In this document: in pieces, positions 12,001 to 22,359 of the stretch
Position numbering within the stretch: position 1 is the stretch's first letter
How the letters are laid out: each line of letters begins with the position of its first letter
NCBI GenBank assembly: GCA_033297205.1
Contig: MU859164.1
Span: 1-64,000, forward strand
Length of the DNA: 64,000 nucleotides
Direction: 5' to 3'
From: Pseudoneurospora amorphoporcata
Lineage: Eukaryota > Ascomycota > Sordariomycetes > Sordariales > Sordariaceae
Translations under genes and position numbers: made by a program
Notes under the pieces: model-generated
Told to the model about the DNA's origin: nothing
Database searches by the model: none
Seen by the model: only the letters and a program-made list of their open reading frames with translations

Positions 12001-13237
12001 AGTTGGGAATGAATACTTTTCCACATATCGAAACATTTGTTTGGTTCGACACATTTGATTATTCTGACACATTTGCAGTTAGATCGCCGCCGCAGACTGC
12101 GCTGATATTGTTGGTTTCCTATGGGCTGTTGAAAAATACCTCCACCAGGAAAGAACTTGGTGTTCAGCTGTTACAAAGGGCTATAGACCGCAATCTACCG
12201 GGTAGCGTATCGCTACTGCTGGACAACGGTCTTCAGGAACTTATAAATTCGTTCACGCTCCAACGCGATTCGACAATGTGGTGTACCCCACTGTTGCACG
12301 CCATTTCATGGAAACGTACGCTCATCATAACCCTTTTGTTGGACCGAGGTGCCAACATAGAATTAGGGACAAGTCGCGGAGAAACACCTCTTCAGTTCGT
12401 ATCCCGGTGCAATTCTGGTCATCCAATAGCACGCCTACTTGTTGATCGGGGCGCTGATATTGACGCCGTCGATGACGCTTCCCGAACACCGCTACACATC
12501 GCTGCAATACACCGACGAAAAAGTATTGTGCAACTATTACTCAATCGTGGCGCCCGAGTTGAGGTGGCAGATTATAGAGGAGAGACTGCTTTATATCTTG
12601 CTGCTTCGAAAGGACACGCTGGTATAGTACGGATCCTGCTGGAGGCGGGAGCGCGCTGGGAGGTCGTGCAGGCTCAGGGCGTCACCCCCTTGAAAACAGC
12701 CGCCCGGAATGGACATAAAGATATGATGAAGCTGCTGCTTGATCAAGGAGCCAATATTCAGGAAATTCTGGAGGATCTCGGCGTTATACTATCTGCAAGT
12801 GTCAAGGAATGGATGCTAGCTTCAGAGTCGAGAGGGGCCCTAAGACGCTTGAGCCCCTTGACGACCATCCGATGGCTCCTTGAACAAGCCGCCAGTGTCC
12901 GAGCAATGACACAAGGACAGAGACCCTTCTGAATCAGGTCGTTTGGAATGATGAAACCGCAATTGCTGATCTGGTTCACGACTACTCGCTAAACCTGGAG
13001 AATGGTTTTGCAAAACGGAAACAAATTTTCATGCAGATAGGAGATTCTAGCTTCAGTCGAAAAAACATGCGGCAATATGAGAAACAGTTCAAAAATTTCG
13101 AGCGGCGAGTTGTGGGAAAGTATGAGGCGATCTTCCAGTTACTTGCTGAGCACGGCATCGATGTCGAGGAACTCGAGTGGAAGAAGTATGGTGTTGTGGT
13201 ACCGATTAGTTGGCTGTTTGGCGAGGAAGGAGAGTAA

Positions 13238-14482
13238 TGTCTGACAGCTTTATTATAGCTTTTCCGCGAGAATAAGAACCTTTCTTTCTTCTTTTATCTT
13301 CGCCTTGACGCCCCTTGATCTCACCCAATTCTTTCTTGGTTGGATAGGAACACATACAGGCCTCTCGACATTACAGGAGGTGCTGAAGACCCCGAGCCGA
13401 AGGTATTAGCTGGCTGACCGGCTAGGTAAAAGGAAAATACTCTGCCATACAAGACCAAGACGCTGTCCAGCGTCTTTGTCTGGTCTCAAATGGGTTGATT
13501 GTGGATCTGCTAAAGGAGCATAGCGATACAAGGACATGAAACTCGACGCGGATATACCGTCAATGACAATAATGGGCCTGTAAACGGGAGTGGTTGGAAC
13601 CAGAAGAAGTGCCACTTCAAGACCGTCATGTGAGGTGGACTTCCAGGGGCCGCTTGCAAAGCCTTGCCTTGTTGACTCGGACTGTTCTTTAACGATCTGA
13701 GGAAGCTGGAAAAGAACAGACGACACCATGTTAGATTCGGGGGCGCCCGAGAACACTCTGACCATGAAGAATCATGGGATGTCACGGATGAGGCTGCTCT
13801 CCTCTGGCAGAGGGAAGAATAATCGGTACTTTTTCGCTTTTTTTGTGTGTCTGGGACATGAAACAGCTGATGGAGCGAGTCTGCGATGGACATACCCGGT
13901 TCTGCCAGCGGTGTTCGTCACGAAGGCCATGCAGGGACGTGTTTGGTATTCACGGGCAAGTACAACTCAATTTGAGTTTGTCTATTGCTTCGATGTGCTC
14001 GAACCATCACTACCAGGAGGCACTGCAGGCAAGATAATTCGGCCAGGCAAGCCAGGGTCAATCGACACAGTGCTGGGAGGAAGTTGGGAACCGTAACGGT
14101 GCTGGCTGCCGCTACAGGTTACCGTTCTGGTTCCGCGATTTATTCTGTTCTGATAGGCAGTTGCACTCTATTAAGTTGGCGCTTAAAGAACGAAGCCACA
14201 CGGTAGAGGTAGTGACGCTACATCATCGGGCACCAATGATGTTTGAAGGCGGTGGTGATTTGATGGGAGCGTTGTCCCGCTCGTAGGATGCATTCTCAAC
14301 GTCGTATCGAAAGGAGGAAGATGACCGGGGAAGGCGTCCTCTTTCTTGCCTTGGGTCTTGCCCCTTGGCTCGTAAGGCGTTGCCTGCGTCTTTGGTTTTA
14401 TTTACAGCTTTGCCGTCAGTCTCTTGAAACGTTCCTTCCTCAAAAGGCCTCAGAAGGCTGTGACTTCCATCACAAGGACACG
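13238..14482. other. intergenic between the two NLR-like genes
   Basis: ORFs of up to about 127 codons on the minus strand (13406-13893) show no recognisable domain. Nothing else supported. Confidence 0.55.
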
Positions 14483-17400
14483 ATGGGTCTGAGAGATGTC
14501 CGAAAGTTGTTACGGCGGGAAGCCGCACATCCTGCAGCAGACGATGCCAAGCCTCCCAACTTCGACACTCAAACGGCAACAACGACCAGACTCTTCAGTA
14601 AACTGCGGCGACCGAAGCATGAAAAGCCGGAGAAGAAGGCACAATCACGTCTACCACCCGACAAAATTGTGTACCAAGGAACTGAGTGCGAAACTGAGGA
14701 ACCTTCTCCCGAACCACAACCAGGACAGCGACCATCGACTAGCAACCCCACGAAAATCGATGCTAAATGCCCAGCAGTCGACACATGCGCAGCCGTCAGC
14801 CCATCATTTAAGCCATCACTTTGGGACCGCGCCTATGATACGCTGCGCAAGGACAGTGCTCAACTGCTGGAAGAATACGAGACTCTGGTTTCAAGAGAAG
14901 TCCAGTCATCTGGTATGAACTTCCTGCCCTTCCCCGCTTTTCCTGTAGTTTTGTGGCCATGGTACTGACTGGGAACCTAAGATCCTGCCTCTAATTATGT
15001 CTACGACCCAGAGTCACAAAAGGCACCTGAGCCAACGACGCCCCTTCCAGATGATTCGCCTCGACTTCGCCGTCTTCAACTGGACAAGATCATCGACCAA
15101 GGGCTGCGGAGGACTGAGGGGAGGGTGGCGGGATGTGTGGGCAGCAGCGCCCTTGCAAGCACGGCAGAGTTCCTCAGCTCGATCAAAGGATTCATTACTC
15201 AAGCCGTGAGCGCGTCCCCCGAAGCATCAGTAGCCTGGGCCGCTGTATGTCTGGTTCTCCCACTCCTCACCAATCATGTCGACGCTGAGGAGGCCAACCG
15301 CGAAGGCTTCACACATACCATTCACAGGATGGACCACTACTCCGCCCTCGAGCCGTTGGTCTTCGAACGGGACGGCCACTTGAATCCGTTTTTAAGGGCG
15401 GCGATAGAGAAGCGTTTTGAGACTCTCTACAGCACCCTGCTGGAGTTTCAGATTCGCACAGCTCTACGGCTCCATGAACGTACAGCCAAGACGTTCGTCA
15501 AAGAGACCTTCAACCCAAACGCGTGGAAGGAGTTGCAGGCCAACATCGAGAAGGCTGAAGCTCTATTGGACCAAGATCTTGAGCAAGTCACCAGCTCTGC
15601 TCTCCTTCTAGAAGCCAAAAAGCGCAACGACTTGAGCAAACAGCACGCCGCAAACTTGGAAAAGCTTTTGCTACCCTTACGCGACACCACAACAAAGATC
15701 GCCAACACGACCGAAAAACAGTTGCACACCGAACAGGAAATTTTGACAGCCGTCACCGAGCAGTCCAAGTTCCAGCAAGCTGAAGCACAGCGGAAGGACA
15801 AGCAGAAGATGTCGGATGCGGAAATAAAGTGTCTTGCGTATCTACGCTTAACCGTCACGGATACCTACGAAACGACCAAGGATAGAGTTGAGGACCACGT
15901 GGAAGGTACTTGCCACTGGGTTGTTCGACAGCCCAGCTTTTGCCAGTTGATGGAACATGATTCTGGGCCTCTCCTGATTACAGCAGACCCCGGATGTGGA
16001 AAGTCCGTTCTGACCAAGTACTTGGTGGATCACCATCTTCCACGGAAGTCAGCCACTATTTGCTACTTTTTCTTCAAAGAACCCCATCAAACCAAGATCC
16101 ATCAAGCACTATGCGCCATCCTTCATCAGCTCTTTACTAAAAGTCCGACACATTGCTCAAGAAGCATGCCATGGATCGACTCCTAAGAGATCACCAGGGG
16201 CTTGTCAATACCCCTTCGTCGCTTTGGACCATCTTTTGGCAGGCTGTGTGCGACCCTGAAGCTGGTCCCATTACAGTTGTCATGGACGCGCTCGATGAGT
16301 GTGATCCCGCTGACCTCAAACATTTCTTGATCCCATATCTTCGAAAAAGCATGGCAAAGTCAGTCAACGCCAAGTTTCTCTTCACGACCCGCCCTTATAA
16401 ATCCATTACCTCCCAATTTGGCCGCCTGAAAGATTTCGTTCCGTCATATGTTCGCATTTTGGGCGAGGATCAATGCGAGGATATCAGTAAAGAGGTCAAC
16501 CTTGTCATTGAACATCGTGTGGAAGAGTTTGCCAAAGAAAACGAGATACACATTGGTTTGAGGAGAAAACTTCGCAACATGCTGCTCGCAATTGAACACC
16601 GCACATATCTTTGGGTAGCCCTTCTTTTTGACGACTTGCGGTATCAGTCTTTGAAAAAGACGACGGACGGCATCGAAGCTGCTATCCGAACGTTGCCCAC
16701 GACTGTAAACGAGGCATACGAAAAGCTTCTAAGCAGATCGACAGAGCATTCAACCGTTCGCAGAGCCCTATCTTTTATCATTGCGGCTAAACGACCGTTG
16801 ACTGTCGCCGAGATGAAGGTCGCACTCAACGCCCGTGCCGGTATTTTATCGAAAGATGATCATGAATCCGAGGATGATTTCAGGGAGCGCCTTCGTCAAT
16901 TGTGTGGCCTCTTTGTCTCCTTCTATAAAAATACAGTCTACTTGTTCCACCAAACAGCCCGGGAGTTTCTCTTATCACACCCCCAGGCTGAGAACTCGGT
17001 ACTCCTTTGTCAGGACAACGTTGACACACAATGGCGATCTTCAATCTCTATCCCCCAAGCACACGCCGAGTTGGCTCGCGCTTGCGCACAATATCTGTAC
17101 ATGCTCAGGAGGGATGGCCTCTACGATCTTCACCATAAAGTTCGCGAATTGGACACTATTCCTTTCCACATGTATGCGGTTACATCCTGGCGGAGTCATT
17201 ATCGTCTGAGCAACGGAAATGTCGATGAGGATGCAGAGTTTCGAACGGCGGCAGTCTCAATCTGTGATCCTCGAGCAACTGGATTCGATTATTTGATTTC
17301 CCTGAGATTCCAGGATGTCTTCTGTCGCCAGGAAATGTTTTCAACACCCCTCCGAGTTGCGTCATATCTAAACATTAATGCGGCTGTGCAAGATCTTCTC

Positions 17401-19197
17401 GCAACGGGGCTTGACATGGAGATTGAGCAGCATGGAGGAGGTGGTGAATGGCCAGCAGTACAGCTTGCCGCTGCGTGCGGCTGTTATGACATTGTGTTGT
17501 TGCTCCTAAGCCACTTACCTCCTAATGCAACGGAAAGGATGGGCGCCCAGCCGATCGGGCCGATGTCCTATCCGGGTACGAGCCCGTTTGGTCCTCATTC
17601 TCTTCATCGAGATCTTGCTGACAATGATCGATCTGGTTATGAACGTATGCTACTATTTCTTCTCAACAATGGCCTCTTGAACCAGCCATGGAAGGAGGAT
17701 TGGCCAGGTTGCGCACTGCTCGAGGGACTCGCATAAGGGGGATATAATGACTACATTAATATGGTCTTGAAGAAATGCGAGAGGCATACGATCGAACAGC
17801 GACTCCACGACATAGCCCTTGCGGTTTATCAGGCAGTCGCAGCAGGACAAAAGCAGACTATCAATATGCTGTTGGATTATGGGGATGATATTGTGGAAGC
17901 GAGCAGTGCGGAAAGCGACAAACCTCTAGCTACAGTTGGCTTTCGGGGAAGTCATGTCATTCTGCGGACACGCACCGAATATGGGAGGACAAGTGCTCAT
18001 CTGGCGCTTGAATTAGCGCTTGAAAGAGGTTCTTCAAAGCTTCTGCAGCTGCTAATAGATCGAGGGGCCTGCATGGAAGAAGTCGATTTCATCGGCGGTC
18101 GAGGTCTTCTACATTATCTTGTTGATGGCCGTTCAAGCGATGTATCTGAAATGGTGCAACTGTTTCTAAATAGAGGCGCCGATATAAACGCTGCGGTTAG
18201 TTTGAGGTATTATGATCGGCGTTGTCGTGGCAAAACTCCTCTACATTGCGCCGTGAGGTCTACGAGCTGGAATGAAAGAACTGTACTACTCCTTTTGGAC
18301 AAAGGCGCCGATCTCAAAGCCGCGGATGCTAAGGGTCGAACTGCTTTCCATGTGGCGGTCCAAGACAGCGATCCTCAAGCCGCACGGCTTCTTCTGGAGA
18401 ATGGAGCGGAACTCGAATCCACATTCAATTTTGGCAGGACTGCCTTGCACATGGCCTCTTACCGCGGTAATGAGAACATGACACTGATGTTGATTGACAA
18501 AGGTGCTAATATTAAGGCAACTGATGAATGGGGTTGGACCCCTTTACATGCAGCTTCTGGTTCAACAAGACTACATTCACGGCTGAAGGATGTTATACGG
18601 GTGTTGCTCAATTCTGGAGCTGATATCGAAGCCCGCGACATTCGTGGAATGACACCTTTGTGCACAGCTGTCTCAGTAGGACAGCTGGGCCTAGCCAACT
18701 TCCTGCTTGAAAGCAAAGCAGATCTTATGATTATTTTTGAAGCTTTTGACGCAATATTTACCCGTACTATCACTTCATGGCTAAGCATAGTAGCAAAGCG
18801 CGACCTCTTCTTACAATACGAGGGCGCTAATGCGTTGGGAAATTTGTGTTGGTGGTTCCAAAGATCCGCGCTCATTCAGCACCCAACTATGAGCTTTCAA
18901 ATCCTTCTGGATCAGTTTTGTCGAGATCATGTGGATGAGATTTTCGACCTTCTGCAGCACTACGACTATTTCATATCGGTTAGGGAACTCGCACTGTCAC
19001 CTCCAAGTGAATCTCAACTGGTGATCAAATACGTTCTCGACAAGTACACACTTCTCTTTCAGTCTTTTACTCAGCACGGGATCAACCTTGGGGCGATCGA
19101 GGAACGTGTGTGGAAAGAGTGCGGTGTCGCGGTACCCAGCTATTGGCTATACGGCGAAGACATGAGGTTCTACGACTTTTACGACGCACAGCGCTGA
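14483..19197 (+). pseudogene. NLR-like gene 2: NWD-NACHT-ankyrin protein, two lesions
   Basis: Paralogue of the gene at 8666 with the same domain order. The start MGLRDVRKLL is chosen because the following basic, disordered segment matches family habit. An intron at 14913-14981 has a GTATGA donor, CTGAC branch and AAG acceptor. Domains: 'LWDRAYDTL' NWD N-terminal domain (about 14820); helical linker with Lys/Glu-rich coiled-coil-like stretch (about 15540-15810); P-loop ADPGCGKS (about 15983-16005); Walker B VVMDALDECD (about 16275-16308); HQTAREFLLS (about 16952); ankyrin repeats (about 17980-18740); C-terminal tail VPSYWLYGED. Lesions: one -1 frameshift near 16145-16160, and one in-frame TAA at 17734-17736 after which the same frame stays open to 19197. 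Apart from these it is complete, so it could be a recent pseudogene, a consensus error, or a stop-codon allele. Confidence 0.85.
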
Positions 19198-19961
19198 CAA
19201 GGACTGATTTCCTCCCTTACCATGCATAGCAGGTTGTTGTAACCTTGTTCTCAATTCTATTTTCATGCACTGTTCTTCTTGACCTTCGGTCAAATTGCAA
19301 ATTTCACAAATCACAAACTATGTAGTGCAGCATATTATTCCTCACGGGTGGGCAAGGCCAGCAGGCAGACTGGGATCCAATGATATATTTGTAGGTAGCG
19401 ATCAACACGAGCAATAATCCAAATGCTGAGTTATTTGTTAGCTGCTGGTTACTCCTCGGGATGGGTATTATCTAGTTCGTCCCGAACGCCTGAAAACTTG
19501 AAATGGTTACACCCCACGCACGTATCGATTGATAGTATGCCTTTGGTATCAACTCAACCAACGTATTCAGCCATGGGATCAACATAACATGCTCTGTATC
19601 AGATCAAATTTTGGCACCAAAGCAAAAGAGCAAAGTTGACCAGAGGCTTCGTTCGAGCCACCAGACATTTATGCAATGAAACTGCTTCATCCAAAATGGG
19701 TCTCCAAGGGCTTGTATGTAGTGCAATCAGGGAAGTCAATCTTTGCTTGACGGCACACCGTCAGTCCGTCCGCCAAATGCACGCACACATGTATGAAAGA
19801 GACTCCAACCTCGACAACTCATCAACAGAAGCCGCCTTTGTTCATCATAATAACCTTGTAATTCCACAAAAAAAAATCCCTATTTCATTTCATTTCAGTT
19901 ATCGTCAAGTAACCATCCACGGCCACACAGCTCCAAGTTTCCCTTCTCGGTGTGTATCTCC
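19198..19961. other. intergenic, nothing recognised
   Basis: Lies between converging 3' ends of NLR-like gene 2 and the hydrolase gene. It probably holds both 3' UTRs. Confidence 0.6.
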
Positions 19962-21614
19962 TCAAATAAAATCCCTCACAGCCTCCCAAAAGCCCTGCGG
20001 GCTCTCAGACATGGGCAAATGTCCCGCCTCCTCCACCACCCTCAACTCACCTCCCTTCTCGCCCAAAAGTCCCTTAAAACCATCCATAGCCTTAACCAAG
20101 GCCCCCTTGCCATCTTGATCGCCCACCACGAACAGTCCCTCCACCTCTTTTACTTGCTTCATCTGCTCCTTCAGGTTATACGCCCACAGCGCCTGGCAAG
20201 AGTACCTGAACCCTTCGACGTTGTTATCCGCAACCATCTCCGTCATCCACTTGGCGGTGTCCGGCTTCTTGGTCATGGTGGCAGGGTGGAACCACCTCTC
20301 GACGGTAACACCTGCCAATTTCTGCGCAAGTCCCTTGCCGTCATCAGACTCGGCGATGACGATGCGGTCCTTCCAAGCCTGGGTGTTGGCGTCGGATGAG
20401 GCGGCGTTGAAGTCGCACGCGACGAACTTGCTGAGACGAGAAGGGTGGCGGATGGCAAAGTTGAGAGTGGTGGCGCCGCCCATGGAGACGCCTACGAGGG
20501 TTTGCAACTTTTCGATGCGGAGGGCGTCCAGCAGGCTGGCCAGGTCGTCTGCCAACAAGTCGAGGGTGGCGGGTTGGGGAGGCGAGGGGATGGCGTGCCG
20601 GCCGCGGGTATCGTACCGGAGGATGCGCAGGTCGGGACGCTCGCGCTTGAGGATGGAGACGACGGGGTCCCACATGTGCAAGGAGGTGAGGAGCGAGTTG
20701 GAGAAGGCGATGGTGGGTGCAGTGGGCGAGGGATTACCTTCCAGCTGGTAGGGGATCACGAGGCCGTCGTGGGGGGTGGTGATGTAAGACGAGATGATGG
20801 GTCCCTCCGAGCCGGCGGTGGTGGTCAGGCGGGGGGCGAGCGCGGAAAAGGCCTTGGAGGATGGCAAGCGGGAGAGGTGCTCCAGATCGCGGGGGGCGGG
20901 GCCGAAGACGTAGAAGAGCGAGTAAGTCCTTCGGCCCTTGGCGGTGATGTACTTGTCGAAAACCTCGGTGCGCCAGGGGGTGTCCATGGAGGCCTTGTGC
21001 TCGGGGCCGCCGAGGCCGTTTTGGGGCGCGTACTCGTGGAGGGTGATGATCTTGGTTTCACCGGCGTTGGAGCCCTCGATGGCAGAAGGCGTGCGCAACA
21101 CACGGCTGCGCAGCCAGCCGGGAATCTTGGAGAGCATGGGGATGTGCTCCTCCTCGTACCACTGGATGACCTTCTTAGCGGCGTCGGGCGCGTTGGCCGT
21201 GTTGAGCGAGACGTCGACAGCCACCAGGACGCGGCCCTCTGCTTCAGCGTCAGTGCACTGCTCGGCCGGCTTGAAGGACGGATGCTCCTGGGCACAGATA
21301 AGGTCGAAGAAGAAGCGGTCGACCTTGACCTGGCCGATGGTCTCGGCCTCGCGGGGAGACCGGTTGGCGCGCAGCTCGAGGTAGGTAGGCGTCTCAAGAT
21401 GGGCCATGTCGGTCACGTCGTAGGCGGCCAGGAAGTGCGGCTGCTGGCCGTCGGTGGCCTGGTAGCGCAGGCCGTTGGAAAAGATCTGGGGAAGACGCAG
21501 ACGGGTCGGGCCGTGCTCGTTGTTGTACCATTCGTGGAATTGGTCGAGTGAGAGGCCCTCCTGGGGCTGCATCGTCACGTAGAGCATTCCTGGTCCGTTC
21601 TTTGCTGCCGCCAT
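19962..21614 (-). CDS. EthD-like dimeric barrel / alpha-beta hydrolase fusion (550 aa)
   Basis: Single-exon gene. Residues about 10-235 hold two copies of a small alpha/beta-barrel-like unit, each centred on a W-Y-x2-EH-x-P motif (WYNNEHGP and WYEEEHIP), as in EthD/dimeric barrel proteins. Residues about 265-550 form an alpha/beta hydrolase like 3-oxoadipate enol-lactonase: nucleophile elbow VGVSMGG (Ser about 376), acid region GDQDGKG, catalytic His in EAGHLPM (about 532). The hydrolase half should cleave a carboxylic ester or lactone. The barrel half may bind or transform an aromatic or quinone-like compound, which is inference. No signal peptide. The start ATG has A at -3. The frame is open upstream to 21923, but that part lacks domain character. 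Antisense ORFs across this gene are codon-bias shadows. Confidence 0.88.
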   Translation of the reverse strand: MAAAKNGPGMLYVTMQPQEGLSLDQFHEWYNNEHGPTRLRLPQIFSNGLRYQATDGQQPHFLAAYDVTDMAHLETPTYLELRANRSPREAETIGQVKVDRFFFDLICAQEHPSFKPAEQCTDAEAEGRVLVAVDVSLNTANAPDAAKKVIQWYEEEHIPMLSKIPGWLRSRVLRTPSAIEGSNAGETKIITLHEYAPQNGLGGPEHKASMDTPWRTEVFDKYITAKGRRTYSLFYVFGPAPRDLEHLSRLPSSKAFSALAPRLTTTAGSEGPIISSYITTPHDGLVIPYQLEGNPSPTAPTIAFSNSLLTSLHMWDPVVSILKRERPDLRILRYDTRGRHAIPSPPQPATLDLLADDLASLLDALRIEKLQTLVGVSMGGATTLNFAIRHPSRLSKFVACDFNAASSDANTQAWKDRIVIAESDDGKGLAQKLAGVTVERWFHPATMTKKPDTAKWMTEMVADNNVEGFRYSCQALWAYNLKEQMKQVKEVEGLFVVGDQDGKGALVKAMDGFKGLLGEKGGELRVVEEAGHLPMSESPQGFWEAVRDFI

Positions 21615-22359
21615 ATTTGCTGATGTCTCTGTTGGGGTATCCAACTTGGTGATGATGAAAATCAAAAGAACAAGTAGTACCTGTGAAGAATGAAGTCCGT
21701 GGATTTTGTTGATGATGGGGTTGACGTCGCCAGTCGTTCTTGGTGGAGCAAACCCGCTAAGACCCGATGTTAACTCCCGCTGTGGGCCTGTTATGTAAGT
21801 CGGGGCCGCTGAGGAAGTGCTTGGTGATGATTTATTTACACCGGAATATCTGCAATGAAATGGGAAAAGATCACTCAGTCGCCTACTGACATTGTTGAGA
21901 TTTGTGAGATATGAGACATTCAAATACCGTTCAACTCGTCAAAAAGCGCCATTATCGGAGTGACGTCGGAGTGTATACGTATGGGTGCAACCGCCCACCA
22001 TCTCCGGGCCTGCGCTTCGGCTCTTGGTCTGCTGGCGGCAAAGCATTTTTCCGCCGCTGTCGCCCGGGATTTTGGTTGGGGAGGTCGCCAATTGCGGGGT
22101 ACACACATCCGGGGTGTCCGGGGAACAGCCCGGGGAAAAGGACCCCCCAGTGCCACTCCGGTCAACAACACCTCAAGCTGGCTAGGTATGCAAGTGCTCG
22201 TTATTGCAAAAAATAAACCTATAAACCAAAATGATATGTGAAATAGCGATTGAGATTCGTCAAGGTCATCATGTCCAAAACACTCCTGCTTCCACTAAGC
22301 GCTGGATTCGCGCCATCCATCAACCCCAGCCAGCCTGCAATGCCCCAAGAAACCCTATT
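21615..22359. other. intergenic, hydrolase promoter side
   Basis: G/C-rich block at about 21990-22160 with CCGGGG-type words, then the 3' flank of the RdRP gene. No gene recognised. Confidence 0.6.

Larger units (their letters stand above)
8666..13237 (+). pseudogene. NLR-like gene 1: NACHT-ankyrin protein, disrupted
   Basis: A relative of fungal NOD-like receptors, STAND NTPases that sense non-self and can trigger cell death. Order: basic, disordered N-terminus; 'FWDRAYNALQ' start of an NWD/NACHT N-terminal domain (about 9420); P-loop ADPGCGKS (about 10420-10447); Walker B ILVLDAMDE (about 10715-10750); 'HQTAREFLL' helical region; ankyrin repeats (about 12270-12760); C-terminal tail ending near WLFGEE. 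It is broken. A 217-bp MITE sits in exon 1 (8873-9089). The coding frame also changes four times, near 9778 (with loss of about 14 codons relative to its neighbour), 10035, 10640 and 12910. All four are -1 type shifts. One intron lies at about 9500-9554; its exact donor is uncertain. Its head-to-tail neighbour at 14483 is a paralogue. The exon 1 start (ATG at 8666) is inferred. The gene could be partly functional if some shifts are consensus errors, but the MITE makes that unlikely. Confidence 0.85.

Noticed and set aside
20445..21551. 368-codon plus-strand ORF across the hydrolase gene
   Set aside because: It is antisense to a gene with clear motifs; G/C-ending codons there keep the opposite strand open.
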